The position numbers were made by a program, and so were the translations under genes. Of a stretch of 64,000 nt of DNA, positions 16,721-28,016 are shown in pieces. Origin of the DNA: Kaistia defluvii (lineage in GTDB: Bacteria > Pseudomonadota > Alphaproteobacteria > Rhizobiales > Kaistiaceae); contig NZ_JAPKNI010000002.1 of NCBI RefSeq assembly GCF_026343955.1, positions 186,001 through 250,000 of the forward strand. Reading direction: 5' to 3'. Under the pieces are notes generated by a model, which searched no databases, was not told where the DNA came from, and saw only the letters and a program-made list of their open reading frames with translations. Positions within the stretch are counted from its first letter, which is position 1. Each line of letters begins with the position of its first letter.

Positions 16721-16730
16721 TGTATGTACA
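16721..16730. promoter_or_regulatory. Candidate GntR/HutC-type operator TGTATGTACA
   Basis: TGTATGTACA is an imperfect palindrome of the GT-N4-AC type that UTRA-domain GntR proteins bind. It lies about 55 bases upstream of the binding-protein start. It differs by one or two bases from the palindrome in the hut divergent gap at 21835. The regulator encoded next door at 17098 is the natural candidate ligand. Confidence 0.45.
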
Positions 16731-17005
16731 AAAGAAAGTTCGCGTCAATCGCGTTGTTCGTAGATTTAAATGCTAATTGGGCAGTTTTTTGTAGAGCCTA
16801 TTTTTTGAGCCAGTCGCACAAAATCATGCCACCCTGTCTCGTTCCTTCGTCCGCGAGCGATGGGCGACCTTATTCCGGCCTTGCGGCAGGCTCTGTACTG
16901 GCGAATATCTAGAAAAGGGCAAGGGCGACCTACGATTGCGCCCCTCCCAAGCCGCGTTCCAGATTCTGTCGCTCTCGGGGGATCTTATGGACAGCCTATT
17001 TTTAT

Positions 17006-17013
17006 GTCTATAC
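17006..17013. promoter_or_regulatory. Candidate GntR operator GTCTATAC
   Basis: GTCTATAC, within TTATGTCTATACGAA, fits the GTnTAnAC core of GntR/HutC operators and lies about 90 bases upstream of the GntR gene. It could serve autoregulation. A single short match, so the call is tentative. Confidence 0.35.
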
Positions 17014-17097
17014 GAAATCAGAAGTTGCGACCTATCCTGATGCTCAGGACGGGCAGAATCGGAGAGGATCATCATTCATGAGGCAAGGGGTATCTCC

Positions 17098-17877
17098 GTG
17101 ACCGTCCGCGAATCCGGAAATGCCACCCGGGTCGAAGGCTCGAGCCTGTCGGAGACGATCCGGCGCGACGTCGAGGCCAACATCATGTCGGGCCTCTGGG
17201 CGCCGGGAGAGCGCATCCCGAGCGAGCAGGAATTCATGGCGCAGTATCACTGCTCGCGCATGACGGTGAACCGGGTGCTGTCGCGCTTGTCCGAGCGCGG
17301 GCTGATCCTGCGCCGCCGCAAGGCGGGATCGTTCGTCGCGCCGCCGCGCCAGGACAGCGCGATGTTCCTGGAAATCCGGGACTTTGCCCGCGAGGCCGCG
17401 GGGCAGGGTCGCCCCTACCGCCACGAGATCCTGCTTCGGCGGATCGAGAAGCTCTCCGAGGTCCGCGCGCTCAGCCTGCGGCTCGTGCCCGGGCTGCCGG
17501 TTCTGCGTGTCCTCTGCCTGCATGTGCTGGACGACCAGCCACAAGCCTATGAGGATCGCGTGATCTCGCTCGAGAAGGTCAAGGCGGTGCGCGAGGAGAC
17601 TTTCGAGGCCGTTCCGCCTGGTACCTGGTTGCTGGGGCATGTTCCCTGGACGGAAGCGCGGCATACCATCCGGGCCATCAATGCCGATGCGACGCTGGCG
17701 GGCATTCTCGGCATTCCCGAGCGCGATGCCTGCCTCGTGCTCAACCGCAGGACGTGGCATCAGGCCGAGTTCGTGACGGATGTCGACATCACCTATCCGG
17801 GCGAGGGGCACGAGTTGACGGGACAGTTCTCGTCAACGACCGGCCAGGTCGTCTCGCTCGACGTGCCGCACCGATAA
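17098..17877 (+). CDS. GntR-family regulator with UTRA domain (HutC subfamily)
   Basis: A 259-residue transcription factor. Residues 17-82 are a winged helix (LSETIRRDVEANIMSGLW, GERIPSEQEFMAQYHCSRMTVNRVL, LSERGLILRRRKAGSFV). The remainder is a UTRA effector domain (LRLVPGLPVLRVLCLHVLDDQ, AYEDRVISLEKV, ACLVLNRRTW, ITYPGEGHELTGQFS). GTG 17098 follows AAGGGG at a proper distance. The gene diverges from the amino acid ABC operon and precedes a dihydroxyacetone kinase gene by 32 bases, so it may control either. It resembles the HutC-like protein encoded at 19649, though they are distinct. Confidence 0.88.
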   Translation: MTVRESGNATRVEGSSLSETIRRDVEANIMSGLWAPGERIPSEQEFMAQYHCSRMTVNRVLSRLSERGLILRRRKAGSFVAPPRQDSAMFLEIRDFAREAAGQGRPYRHEILLRRIEKLSEVRALSLRLVPGLPVLRVLCLHVLDDQPQAYEDRVISLEKVKAVREETFEAVPPGTWLLGHVPWTEARHTIRAINADATLAGILGIPERDACLVLNRRTWHQAEFVTDVDITYPGEGHELTGQFSSTTGQVVSLDVPHR

Positions 17878-17909
17878 GCGGCAGTGAGATATCAAGTGGA
17901 GGAGCTGTC

Positions 17910-19589
17910 TTGAAGAAACTCATCAATGAGATTCCCGTCGTCGTGCGCCAGGCGCTGGAGGGGCTGGTGGCGTTGCATCCGCAACTCGCGCTGCTGGAGG
18001 GCGAGACGACCGTGGTGCGCGCCGATATCGAGGCGTTCCGTCAGAGCGGCAAGGTCGCGATCGTGACGGGCGGCGGCGCCGGTCATGAGCCGGCTCATGC
18101 CGGGTATGTGGGGCGGGGCATGCTGACCGCGGCCGTCAGCGGCGATGTCTTCGCCTCTCCCAGCACGGACGCGGTCTATGCGGCGGTCAAGGCCGTTGCC
18201 GGCCCGGCCGGCGTGCTCGTCATCGTCAAGAATTATACGGGTGATCGGCTGAATTTCGGTCTCGCCGCGGAGATGGCCCGTGCCGATGGCATCCCCGTCG
18301 AGGTGGTTGTGGTCGACGATGATGCGGCGCTCGGCTCGGCCGAGCATACGGCGGGCCGGCGCGGCATTGCCGGCACCGTGCTGGTTCACAAGATCGCCGG
18401 GGCGGCGGCCGACGCGGGCCTGCCGCTCGACGCGGTCGCAGCCGCGGCGCGGCGGGCAATTGCCAGCGTCGCCTCCATGGGCGTGGCACTTTCCGCCTGC
18501 ACGGTGCCGGCCGCCGGCAAGGCCAATTTCACCTTGGCCGACAACGAGATGGAACTCGGCCTCGGCATCCATGGCGAGCCGGGCGTGCGCCGCGCGGAAA
18601 TGGCTCCGGCCCGGGCGATCGTCGTGCAACTCCTCGATACGCTGATCGCCGATCGCGGCATCATGCCCGGCCAGCCGGTCGCCCTGCTGGTGAACAATCT
18701 CGGCGCGACGCCGGTCATGGAGCAGACCATCATCGCCGGCGAGGCGCTGAGCGAACTGGCGTCGCGGGGCATCCCGGTGGAGCGCGCCTATTGCGGGACG
18801 TTCCTGACGGCGATCGACATGGCCGGCATTTCGCTCAGTCTTCTGGCGGCCGATCCGGAAACCCTGGCCGCCCTGGATGCGGGGACCGAGGCGCCCGCCT
18901 GGCCGTCCCAGGGGGGAGCGATCGCTCCGGCGCCGCGCCGCATCGCGGTGGCCGCCAATGCGCAGTCCGATCATGCAGGCACGGGACCGGCGATGCCCGA
19001 CCGGGTCCTGAATCTTCTGAAGGCCGCCTGCGAGGCGCTGATCGCCGCCGAGCCCGAATTGACCGAAATGGATCGGCTGGTGGGCGATGGCGATATCGGC
19101 CACTCCCTGGCGGGCGGGGCCAGCGCGCTTCTGGCCGAGCTCGACGCCTGGCGCGGCAAGCCGGTTGATGCGGTCCTTCAGGCCGTGGGGAGGACGCTCC
19201 GACGCAGCGTGGGCGGCACGTCCGGCCCGCTCTATGCGGCCTTTGCGATAGCGGCCGGCCAGCAGGTGACGAAGGGCGCGGCCGATGCCGGCGCCTTCCA
19301 GCGCGGGTTCGCTGCCGGCACAGAGGCGATCACGCGGCTTGGCGGCGCGTCCGCCGGCGACCGCACGATGGTCGACGCGCTGCTGCCGGCTGCGGCGTCG
19401 CTCGCCCAGCATCCCCGTGATCTCCAAGCCGCGGCCCGGGCGGCGCGGGCCGGCGCCGAAGCGACGAGCGCGATGGCGCCGCGCCGCGGGCGTTCGAGCT
19501 ATCTCGGCGCGCGTGCGATGGGGCATCCCGATCCGGGCGCGGTCGCGGTGGCGATGCTTCTGGAGGCGATCGCAGCGGGCCGGAGCTAG
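17910..19589 (+). CDS. Dihydroxyacetone kinase, fused DhaK-DhaL (ATP-dependent)
   Basis: A 559-residue protein. The DhaK half has TGGGAGHEPAHAGYVGRGML, SGDVFASPS and H221 in LGLGIHGEPG, the histidine that holds dihydroxyacetone covalently. The DhaL half, from about residue 345, has the Mg-ATP aspartates D388, D393 and D395 in DRLVGDGDIGHSL. Such single-chain enzymes phosphorylate dihydroxyacetone (or a related ketotriose or tetrulose) with ATP. The start is TTG 17910 behind GTGGAGGAG; the frame continues upstream inside the GntR gene but without homology. It follows the GntR gene by 32 bases and is probably co-transcribed. Its place next to the hut locus is unexpected; sugar substrates other than dihydroxyacetone are possible. 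Confidence 0.88.
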   Translation: MKKLINEIPVVVRQALEGLVALHPQLALLEGETTVVRADIEAFRQSGKVAIVTGGGAGHEPAHAGYVGRGMLTAAVSGDVFASPSTDAVYAAVKAVAGPAGVLVIVKNYTGDRLNFGLAAEMARADGIPVEVVVVDDDAALGSAEHTAGRRGIAGTVLVHKIAGAAADAGLPLDAVAAAARRAIASVASMGVALSACTVPAAGKANFTLADNEMELGLGIHGEPGVRRAEMAPARAIVVQLLDTLIADRGIMPGQPVALLVNNLGATPVMEQTIIAGEALSELASRGIPVERAYCGTFLTAIDMAGISLSLLAADPETLAALDAGTEAPAWPSQGGAIAPAPRRIAVAANAQSDHAGTGPAMPDRVLNLLKAACEALIAAEPELTEMDRLVGDGDIGHSLAGGASALLAELDAWRGKPVDAVLQAVGRTLRRSVGGTSGPLYAAFAIAAGQQVTKGAADAGAFQRGFAAGTEAITRLGGASAGDRTMVDALLPAAASLAQHPRDLQAAARAARAGAEATSAMAPRRGRSSYLGARAMGHPDPGAVAVAMLLEAIAAGRS

Positions 19590-19648
19590 TCGTTGCGACG
19601 GAGCGCTTTCGAGCGGGGAAGGCCGTCTCGCCTCAGGGCGCGAAGGCT

Positions 19649-20368
19649 CTAGCTCTGCGGCGTGAACCGGGCGACCAGCGTGTGCCGGTCGCCCGGATAG
19701 GTGAAGCGCACATAGGTGACCGGCACTTGCATGCTCCAGGTGCGGCGTTCGATGACGAGGCACGCCGTGCCGGCCGCGACGTCGAGCAGCGCGGCGATCT
19801 CGGCGTTGGCGCCGGTTGCCTGCACGCGATGCTCGGCGCTGCTCCAGGGCACCTGGTCGAGCAGCCATTGTCCTGGCGTATGCGCTTCGAAGCTGGCGTC
19901 CGCCGCCGCCGGCACGGCCTCCAGGTTGATCAGGCGTTCCTCGATGCAGAAGGGCGCTGGGCCGGCGAAGTGCAGCGTGCGTACCTCGAGCAGCCGGCCG
20001 CCCTCCGCGACGTCGATCCATCGTCGGTCGTCCTGGCGGGCCCGGCGGTTGCGGCGGCTTTCGACGTGGAAGCGATAGGGTTGCCCGAGCTGCTCGACCT
20101 CGTTGCGGATGTCCTGGATCTCCAGCACCGCCGATTGCGCCTGCGGCTGGCGCACGAAACTGCCGGACCGCCTGCGGCGCTCCACGAGGCCGGCCTTGGC
20201 GAGCTGCGTCAGCACCTTGTTGACGGTCATCCGCGACACGCCGTACTGCGCGGCGAGATCGATCTCGAAGGGAATGCGGTAGCCGGGCGGCCAGGCGCCG
20301 GAGACGATGTTGCCCTCGATCTCGCCCAATATCCGCTGATGCAGTGTTGGATCCTTGTCCGTCTTCAT
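19649..20368 (-). CDS. hutC: HutC-like histidine utilisation repressor (GntR/UTRA)
   Basis: A 239-residue regulator: a winged-helix domain (LHQRILGEIEGNIVSGAWPP, QYGVSRMTVNKVLTQLAKAGL, RRRSGSFV) and a UTRA domain ending VRFTYPGDRHTLVARFTPQS. HutC represses hut operons and is released by urocanate; that is family knowledge. ATG 20368 is chosen because the helix-turn-helix starts there; the frame is open well upstream but only antisense to hutF. It lies 59 bases downstream of hutF on the same strand, so it is likely co-transcribed and autoregulated through the palindrome at 21835. Confidence 0.88.
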   Translation of the reverse strand: MKTDKDPTLHQRILGEIEGNIVSGAWPPGYRIPFEIDLAAQYGVSRMTVNKVLTQLAKAGLVERRRRSGSFVRQPQAQSAVLEIQDIRNEVEQLGQPYRFHVESRRNRRARQDDRRWIDVAEGGRLLEVRTLHFAGPAPFCIEERLINLEAVPAAADASFEAHTPGQWLLDQVPWSSAEHRVQATGANAEIAALLDVAAGTACLVIERRTWSMQVPVTYVRFTYPGDRHTLVARFTPQS

Positions 20369-20427
20369 CGTCCGCCCCAATGTCCCTAGGGCAGTAGCAC
20401 ACGGCGCGCCGGTGCGGGCAAGGGTTC

Positions 20428-21774
20428 TCAGTCCTCCGACAGGCGCGCCATCGTCGCGCGGTAGTGGGCCTCGATGGCGTCGCGGCGCCGGTGCCGTCCG
20501 CCGGCGACCTGCTTGCTGCCCATGGCCCAGACGCAGTCGACCCGGATGTCGTCGCCGAAGATCCAGCCGTCGAGCAGGGAATCGTCGCGAAGCTGCGGCG
20601 CCGCGCGGCCGTCGAGCGCGACCAGGTCGGCCCGGTTGCCGGGCGCGATGCCGGCCGGGTTGGCCAACGCCCGGGCACCCCCGGCGAGGGCGTCCGAAAA
20701 CAAGGCGCGGCCGGTCGAGCCGTTGGCATCGGCGATGGCGTTGCGGATCCGGAGGCCGAGGCGCTGCGAATATTCGTACTGGCGCAGTTCGCCGGCGAGC
20801 GAAATCGAGACGTTCGAATCGCTGCCGACCGCGAAGCGGCCGCCCGCGGCGCGGAAGGCCGTGCCGGCGAAGATGCCGTCGCCCAGATTGGCCTCGGTGA
20901 TCGGGCAGAGCCCCGCGACCGCGCCGCGCGAGGCCATGTCCCGGATTTCGTCCTCGGTCATGTGGGTCGCATGGATCAGGCACCAGCGTTCGTCGACCGG
21001 GGCGTTGTCGAGCAGCAGGCGCACGGGTCGCGCGCCGTGCCGCCGCTCGCAGGCCTCGACCTCCGCCGTCTGTTCCGCGACATGGATGTGGACCGGACCT
21101 GCGCCGGCGAGCGGCAGGATCGTGCCGATTTCAGCCAGCGTCGCGGCCCGCAGGCTGTGCGGCGCGATCCCGAGCACCGCGCCGGACTGCTGCGCGACGA
21201 TCTCCCCCGAACGCTCCATCAGGCGGGCGAACGTGTCGAGCGAGGAGACGAAGCGGCGCTGCTCGGCGAGGGCGGGGGCGGGGCCGAAACCGGCATGCGC
21301 GTAGAAGACGGGCAAAAGCGTCAGGCCGATGCCGGTGGACGCGCTGGCGGCCGCGATCCGCGCCGCCATCTCGCCGATATCGGCGTAGGCCGAGCCGTCG
21401 CGGTCGTGATGAAGATAGTGGAACTCGCCGACCCTGCCGAAACCCGCCTCGAGCATGCGGACATAGAGCATGGCGGCGACCGCCTCGACATCCTCCGGGC
21501 GCATGCCGAGTGCGAAGCGATACATCGTCTCGCGCCACGTCCAGAAACTGTCGTCGCCGGCGCCGCGCCGTTCCGTCAGTCCCGCCATCGCGTGCTGGAA
21601 GGCGTGGCTGTGGACGTTGCCGGGAGCCGGCACGAGCACGGCGTGGCGCTCGTCTGCGGGGGCGGGCGCCGCGTCGGAAAGGACCGCTCCGATGCGGCCT
21701 TCCGCGATTTCGATACGGACGGCGGAATGCCAGCCATCGGGCAACAGGGCCCGCTCCGCGAATAGGCTCGTCAT
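20428..21774 (-). CDS. hutF: Formimidoylglutamate deiminase (HutF)
   Basis: A 448-residue amidohydrolase. The metal site residues are visible in NVHSHAFQHAMAGL, HIHVAEQTAEVEACE, IHATHMTEDEI and AVGSDSNVSISL. HutF converts N-formimino-L-glutamate to N-formyl-L-glutamate and ammonia; HutG then releases formate and glutamate. The length matches the family. It diverges from hutI across a 133-base gap that contains a perfect operator palindrome. With hutG also present, this organism uses the two-step HutF/HutG ending of histidine breakdown rather than direct formiminoglutamase. Confidence 0.95.
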   Translation of the reverse strand: MTSLFAERALLPDGWHSAVRIEIAEGRIGAVLSDAAPAPADERHAVLVPAPGNVHSHAFQHAMAGLTERRGAGDDSFWTWRETMYRFALGMRPEDVEAVAAMLYVRMLEAGFGRVGEFHYLHHDRDGSAYADIGEMAARIAAASASTGIGLTLLPVFYAHAGFGPAPALAEQRRFVSSLDTFARLMERSGEIVAQQSGAVLGIAPHSLRAATLAEIGTILPLAGAGPVHIHVAEQTAEVEACERRHGARPVRLLLDNAPVDERWCLIHATHMTEDEIRDMASRGAVAGLCPITEANLGDGIFAGTAFRAAGGRFAVGSDSNVSISLAGELRQYEYSQRLGLRIRNAIADANGSTGRALFSDALAGGARALANPAGIAPGNRADLVALDGRAAPQLRDDSLLDGWIFGDDIRVDCVWAMGSKQVAGGRHRRRDAIEAHYRATMARLSED

Positions 21775-21834
21775 GTCGGCCGCTCCTTTCGTCCGTGCCG
21801 GCCGGCGATGATTCCGGCTTGTCAGGGTTCAAAC

Positions 21835-21848
21835 TATGTATATACATA
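21835..21848. promoter_or_regulatory. Perfect 14-bp palindrome, candidate HutC operator
   Basis: TATGTATATACATA reads identically on both strands and lies in the hutF/hutI divergent gap, 61 bases from the hutF start and 60 bases from hutI. It contains the GTnTAnAC core of HutC/UTRA operators. Its central position suggests one site represses both directions. Confidence 0.75.
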
Positions 21849-21907
21849 ATGGCTAGCAAGCACCAGCCGCTCGCGATGGGATCGCGCCGCGGCAAAGGAG
21901 GCGCAGG

Positions 21908-23107
21908 GTGAAAATCTGGCAGGACGCAAACCTCGTCACCGTCGCGGACGGAACGGCGCGCATCATCCCCGACGCGGCGATCGCGGTCAGGGAAGGGCGC
22001 ATCGTCTTCGCCGGTCCGCGTATCGACTGTCCGATTGAGGCCGGCGCCGAGACGGTCCCGCTCGGCGGGCGTTTGGTGACGCCGGCACTGATCGATTGCC
22101 ATACTCATCTCGTGCATGGCGGCCATCGTGCCCGTGAATTCGAGATGCGGTTGGCCGGCGCCAGCTACGAGGAAGTTGCACGCGCGGGCGGTGGCATCGT
22201 CTCGACCGTCTCGGCCACCCGGGCGCTGGATGTCGACGGCATGGTGGCGACAGCGCTGCCGCGCCTCGATGCGCTGCTGGCCGAGGGCGTCGGCACGGTC
22301 GAGATCAAGTCGGGCTACGGGCTCAGCATCGCCAGCGAACTCGACATGCTGCGCGCCGCGCGGCGGCTCGCCACCCTGCGCCCGGTCCGCATCGTCACGA
22401 GCTATCTCGCTGCCCATGCCATCCCGGCGGAATATCGCGGCCGCGGCGACGACTATGTCGCCGAGGTGGTCCTGCCCGGTCTGAGGCAGGGCCACGCCGA
22501 GGGCCTGATCGACGCGGTCGACGGATTCTGCGAAGGGATTGCTTTCTCGCCGGTCCAGATGGCGCGCGTCTTCGATCTCGCGGTCGAACTGGGCCTGCCG
22601 GTCAAGCTTCACGCCGAGCAATTGTCCGATCTCGGCGGCGCGGCGCTGGTCTCGCGCTATGGCGGCCTCTCGGCCGATCATCTCGAATATCTCGATGACG
22701 AAGGCATCGCGGCGATGGCCGGGGCCGGCACGGTCGCCGTGCTGTTGCCCGGCGCGTTCTACACGCTCAAGGAGACCCGGAAGCCCCCGGTATCGGCGCT
22801 GCGCGCCGCCGGCGTTCCGATGGCGGTGGCGACCGACTGCAATCCAGGCACCTCGCCGCTGACCTCGATGCTGCTCGCCATGAACATGGCTGCGACCCTG
22901 TTCGGCCTCACCGTCGACGAATGTCTCGCCGGCGCGACGCGCCATGCGGCCAGGGCGCTCGGGCTCGCCGACGAGACGGGCACGCTGGAGGCCGGCAAGA
23001 GCGCCGATTTCGCTGTCTGGGACGTCGGGTCTCCCGCTGAACTCATCTACCGCCTCGGATTCAACCCTCTCCACGCCCGCATCGCGCGCGGCGAAAGGAC
23101 TTCGTAA
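21908..23107 (+). CDS. hutI: Imidazolonepropionase (HutI)
   Basis: A 399-residue metal-dependent amidohydrolase that hydrolyses imidazolone propionate to N-formiminoglutamate, the third step of histidine degradation. Visible family motifs are [12 protein letters not shown] (metal His pair), [34 protein letters not shown] and [13 protein letters not shown]. It starts at GTG 21908 behind AAGGAGG. Its stop codon shares one base with the hutH start (TAATG). It is the first gene of the rightward hut operon, which is controlled by the palindrome upstream. Confidence 0.96.
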   Translation: MKIWQDANLVTVADGTARIIPDAAIAVREGRIVFAGPRIDCPIEAGAETVPLGGRLVTPALIDCHTHLVHGGHRAREFEMRLAGASYEEVARAGGGIVSTVSATRALDVDGMVATALPRLDALLAEGVGTVEIKSGYGLSIASELDMLRAARRLATLRPVRIVTSYLAAHAIPAEYRGRGDDYVAEVVLPGLRQGHAEGLIDAVDGFCEGIAFSPVQMARVFDLAVELGLPVKLHAEQLSDLGGAALVSRYGGLSADHLEYLDDEGIAAMAGAGTVAVLLPGAFYTLKETRKPPVSALRAAGVPMAVATDCNPGTSPLTSMLLAMNMAATLFGLTVDECLAGATRHAARALGLADETGTLEAGKSADFAVWDVGSPAELIYRLGFNPLHARIARGERTS

Positions 23108-24648
23108 TGGCCATCACGCTGCAACCCGGCGCCGTCTCGCTCGCGACGCTGGAGACCATCTACTGGACCGGCGAGCCGGCGCATCTCGACCCTGTCTGCG
23201 ATCCGGCCATTGAGAAGGCAGCCGCGCGCATTGCCGAGATCGCCTCGGGCGACGCGCCCGTCTATGGAATCAACACCGGCTTCGGCAAGCTCGCCTCGAT
23301 CCGGATCGCACCGGCCGATGTCGCGACGCTGCAGCGCAACCTGATCCTGTCGCATTGCTGTGGCGTCGGTGTGCCTCTGGCCGAGAACGTCGTCCGCCTG
23401 ATCCTGTCGCTGAAGCTGATCTCGCTCGGTCGGGGCGCTTCGGGCGTACGGCTCGAGATCGTCCGTCTGATCGAGGCGATGCTCGAAAAAGGCGTGGTCC
23501 CGGTCATTCCCGAGAAGGGCTCCGTCGGCGCTTCCGGCGATCTCGCGCCGCTCGCGCATATGGCGGCCGTGATGATGGGCGAGGGGGAGGCCTTCTATCA
23601 GGGCCAGCGCCTTGCCGGCGCGGCGGCGCTGGCGAAGGCCGGCCTGGCGCCGATCGTGCTGGCGGCCAAGGAAGGGCTGGCGCTGATCAACGGCACGCAG
23701 GCTTCGACCGCCCTGGCGCTGGCCGGCCTGTTCCGCGCTCACCGCGCCGCCCAGTCGGCCGTGATCACGGGCGCGATGTCGACCGACGCGGCGATGGGAT
23801 CGCCCGCTCCGTTCCATGCCGAGATCCATACGCTGCGCGGCCATCGCGGCCAGCAGGACGTCGCGGCGAGCCTCCGGGCGCTACTGGATCGGTCCGAGAT
23901 CCGCGAGAGCCATGTCGAGGGCGACGAACGCGTGCAGGATCCATATTGCATCCGCTGCCAGCCGCAGGTCGACGGCGCCTGCCTCGATCTGCTCCGCAGC
24001 GCCGGAGCCACGCTGGAGATCGAGGCCAACGCCGTCACCGACAATCCTCTGGTGCTCTCGGACGGATCGGTCGTTTCGGGTGGCAATTTCCACGCCGAGC
24101 CGGTTGCCTTCGCCGCCGACCAGATCGCCATCGCCATCTGCGAGATCGGCGCGATCGCGCAGCGGCGCATCGCCTTGCTGGTGGACCCGGCTCTCTCGCA
24201 CGGCCTGCCGGCCTTCCTTGCCAAGTCGCCGGGTCTCAACTCGGGCCTGATGATCGCCGAGGTGACCTCGGCCGCCCTGATGTCCGAGAACAAGCAGATG
24301 TCGCATCCGGCATCCGTGGATTCGACGCCGACCTCGGCCAACCAGGAAGACCACGTCTCCATGGCCTGCCATGGCGCGCGGCGGCTGTTGCAAATGACCG
24401 ACAACCTGTTCTCGATCATCGGCATTGAGCTTCTGACCGCAGCGCAGGGCGTCGAATTCCGCCAGCCGCTGCGGACCGGAACGGAGTTGATCAAGGCGCT
24501 CGCCGCTGTCCGCCGCGTCGTGCCGACGCTCGAAATCGATCGCTACATGGCCCCCGATCTCGAGGCGGCTGCTCATCTCGTTGCCGATGGCGTGCTGGTC
24601 GCCTCGGTCGATCCGGCGATTCTGGCCGGCATGAGGGTGGGCGCGTGA
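23107..24648 (+). CDS. hutH: Histidine ammonia-lyase (HutH)
   Basis: A 513-residue lyase that removes ammonia from L-histidine to give urocanate, the entry step. The triad that cyclises to the MIO cofactor is seen in [14 protein letters not shown]. Other family motifs are [45 protein letters not shown] and NPLVLSDG. Length matches the family. Its start overlaps the hutI stop by one base, and its stop overlaps the hutG start by four bases. Confidence 0.97.
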   Translation: MAITLQPGAVSLATLETIYWTGEPAHLDPVCDPAIEKAAARIAEIASGDAPVYGINTGFGKLASIRIAPADVATLQRNLILSHCCGVGVPLAENVVRLILSLKLISLGRGASGVRLEIVRLIEAMLEKGVVPVIPEKGSVGASGDLAPLAHMAAVMMGEGEAFYQGQRLAGAAALAKAGLAPIVLAAKEGLALINGTQASTALALAGLFRAHRAAQSAVITGAMSTDAAMGSPAPFHAEIHTLRGHRGQQDVAASLRALLDRSEIRESHVEGDERVQDPYCIRCQPQVDGACLDLLRSAGATLEIEANAVTDNPLVLSDGSVVSGGNFHAEPVAFAADQIAIAICEIGAIAQRRIALLVDPALSHGLPAFLAKSPGLNSGLMIAEVTSAALMSENKQMSHPASVDSTPTSANQEDHVSMACHGARRLLQMTDNLFSIIGIELLTAAQGVEFRQPLRTGTELIKALAAVRRVVPTLEIDRYMAPDLEAAAHLVADGVLVASVDPAILAGMRVGA

Positions 24649-25456
24649 CGGGGATCGTCGCCGTTGCGCGCGGGGAGTCGCCCGTCATCCTCGCCTTTCC
24701 GCACAGCGGCACGGCGATGCCGCCGGCGATCCGGGAGAGGCTGAACGACAATGGCCGCATCCTGTCCGATACGGATTGGCACCTGCCGCGCCTCTATGAC
24801 GGGCTGCTGCCGGAGGCGACGACGGTGCGGGCCGAGCAACACCGCTACGTCATCGACCTGAACCGTGATCCGAGTGGCGCCAGCCTCTATCCCGGCCAAA
24901 ACACGACGGCGCTGGTGCCGCTGACCGATTTCGACAATGTCGCGATCTGGAAGGCGGGGGCCGAGCCGGACGCGGACGAGATCGCGCGCCGCCGCGCGCA
25001 GTATCACGCGCCCTATCACGCGGCGCTTGAGGCCGAGATCGCCCGCGTCAAGGCGCTTCGCGGCATCGCGGTCGTCTATGACTGCCACTCCATTCGCTCG
25101 CACATTCCCTTCCTGTTCGAGGGCCGGCTGCCGGACCTCAATATCGGCACCGACATGGGGCGGACCTGCGCGGCCGAGATCGAGGCCGCGGCGGCGATGA
25201 CCGTCGAAGCGGCGCCGGGCTTCACCAGCGTGCTGAACGGTCGCTTTCGCGGCGGCTGGACCACGCGCCATTACGGCCGTCCGGAGACCGGCGTGCACGC
25301 CATCCAGATGGAACTGGCGCAGGCCACCCATCTCGCCACGGAAACCGCGCCCTTCGGCTATGACGCCGAGCGGGCTGACCGGCTGCGCGCTGTCCTGCGC
25401 GTGGTCCTCGAGCGCGTCGAAACCGCTGCGCTCTCACTCGCATCCCAGAGGACGAC

Positions 25457-25460
<4 letters not shown>
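24645..25460 (+). CDS. hutG: N-formylglutamate deformylase (HutG)
   Basis: A 271-residue enzyme that hydrolyses N-formyl-L-glutamate to formate and glutamate. Family residues are present in [49 protein letters not shown] and [16 protein letters not shown]. It starts at GTG 24645, overlapping the hutH stop by four bases, and ends overlapping hutU by four. It works in the cytoplasm after HutF. The arginase-type formiminoglutamase, an alternative also called HutG, is excluded by sequence. Confidence 0.93.
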
Positions 25461-27126
<1,666 letters not shown>

Positions 27127-27127
<1 letters not shown>

Positions 27128-27705
27128 TGGCCGCGCGGCTGCTGAGGCGGTCTGATCATCGCCGCATGCCGTGGAAGAACGGCGGCGGCGAGACGATCGA
27201 GATCGCCGTCGGCCCCGACGGGGCAGGGCTCGACGATTTCGACTGGCGCGTCAGCCTCGCGCGGGTCGAGCGCGACGGGCCATTCTCCGTCTTTCCGGGC
27301 ATCGACCGTACGTTGAGTATCGTCGAGGGCCGAGGTATCGCGCTCGCCTTCGGCGGCGGCAGAACGGTGACGTTGACGGGCGGCGACGCGCCGTTTGCTT
27401 TCCCCGGGGACGTGGCCGTGGAAGGGCGGTTGATCGACGGGCCGCTCGTCGATCTGAACGTCATGACGCGACGGGGAACGGCCCGGTCCGAGGTGTCGAG
27501 GTTCACGGGCTCCCTGCAGATCGATCAACAGTCGGCCGAGGCCTCGATAGTCTATTGCCATGCCGGGCGATGCAGGGTGGTGACGGAGGACGCCTCCCAC
27601 TGGGTCGGTGCCGGTGACGCGCTGATGGTCGTCGAGCCGCGGCATGTGTCGATCGATGCCGACGCGGAGGCGTATCAGGTCCGGATCCTCCTGGCGGGTG
27701 CCTGA
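27127..27705 (+). CDS. hutD: HutD-family protein (cupin-like)
   Basis: A 192-residue protein with the HutD signature MPWKNGGGETIEIA near its start, then DDFDWRVSLARVERDGPFSVFPGIDRTL, GDAPFAFPGD and PLVDLNVMTRRG. HutD is a double-stranded beta-helix protein of the cupin type, common at the ends of hut operons. It is thought to govern the upper level of hut expression; it has no proven enzyme activity. ATG 27127 overlaps the hutU stop by one base, and the long frame upstream is only a shadow of hutU. Confidence 0.9.
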
Positions 27706-27889
27706 GGGCGCATCGGGTGCTTGTTCAAGCCCGGCCGGGCGATTGCCTCCTCCACGACACGCTATGGCTGCCGGCGGGAACTCCTGCAGGCAGAAACCCA
27801 AGGCCCCCGCGGAAACAAGCGGAACGTCAGCGGCCCCATGGCGGCGAAGATGGCGCTCGCGATGTCTGAAACGCCCCTGGAATTCCTGC

Positions 27890-27917
27890 TTGACAATATG
27901 GCTGGCCGGGATAGTCT
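27890..27917 (+). promoter_or_regulatory. Sigma-70-type promoter of the amide operon
   Basis: A perfect -35 box TTGACA (27890-27895) and a -10 candidate TAGTCT (27912-27917) are 16 bases apart. Transcription would begin near 27924, upstream of the leader hairpins and terminator. Confidence 0.6.
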
Positions 27918-28016
27918 AAAAAACAAGCGCACGGCAGAGCTGCCTATATTTGCGCCATCTGAATTAAACATTTCCAACGGCGCCGCTCGGAAGCGGATGC
28001 TTGGTTGGTGGCACCG

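Larger units (their letters stand above)
16669..17097. promoter_or_regulatory. AT-rich divergent promoter region between ABC operon and gntR
   Basis: A 429-base gap, clearly richer in A+T than its surroundings (for example 16720-16830 and 16990-17020). It separates the minus-strand amino acid ABC operon from the plus-strand GntR regulator gene and must carry both promoters. Two GntR/UTRA-like half-site pairs are present and listed separately. No gene is supported in it. Confidence 0.6.

Noticed and set aside
17892-20729. A 945-codon open frame on the minus strand across the dihydroxyacetone kinase, hutC and hutF genes
   Set aside because: It is antisense or out of frame to well-supported genes, its composition is Arg/Pro/Gly-rich as expected from GC-rich shadow frames, and it has no recognisable domain.
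27729-27740. GCCCGGCCGGGC palindrome after hutD as a terminator
   Set aside because: It has no loop bases, so it cannot form a normal hairpin; it may be a chance GC palindrome.
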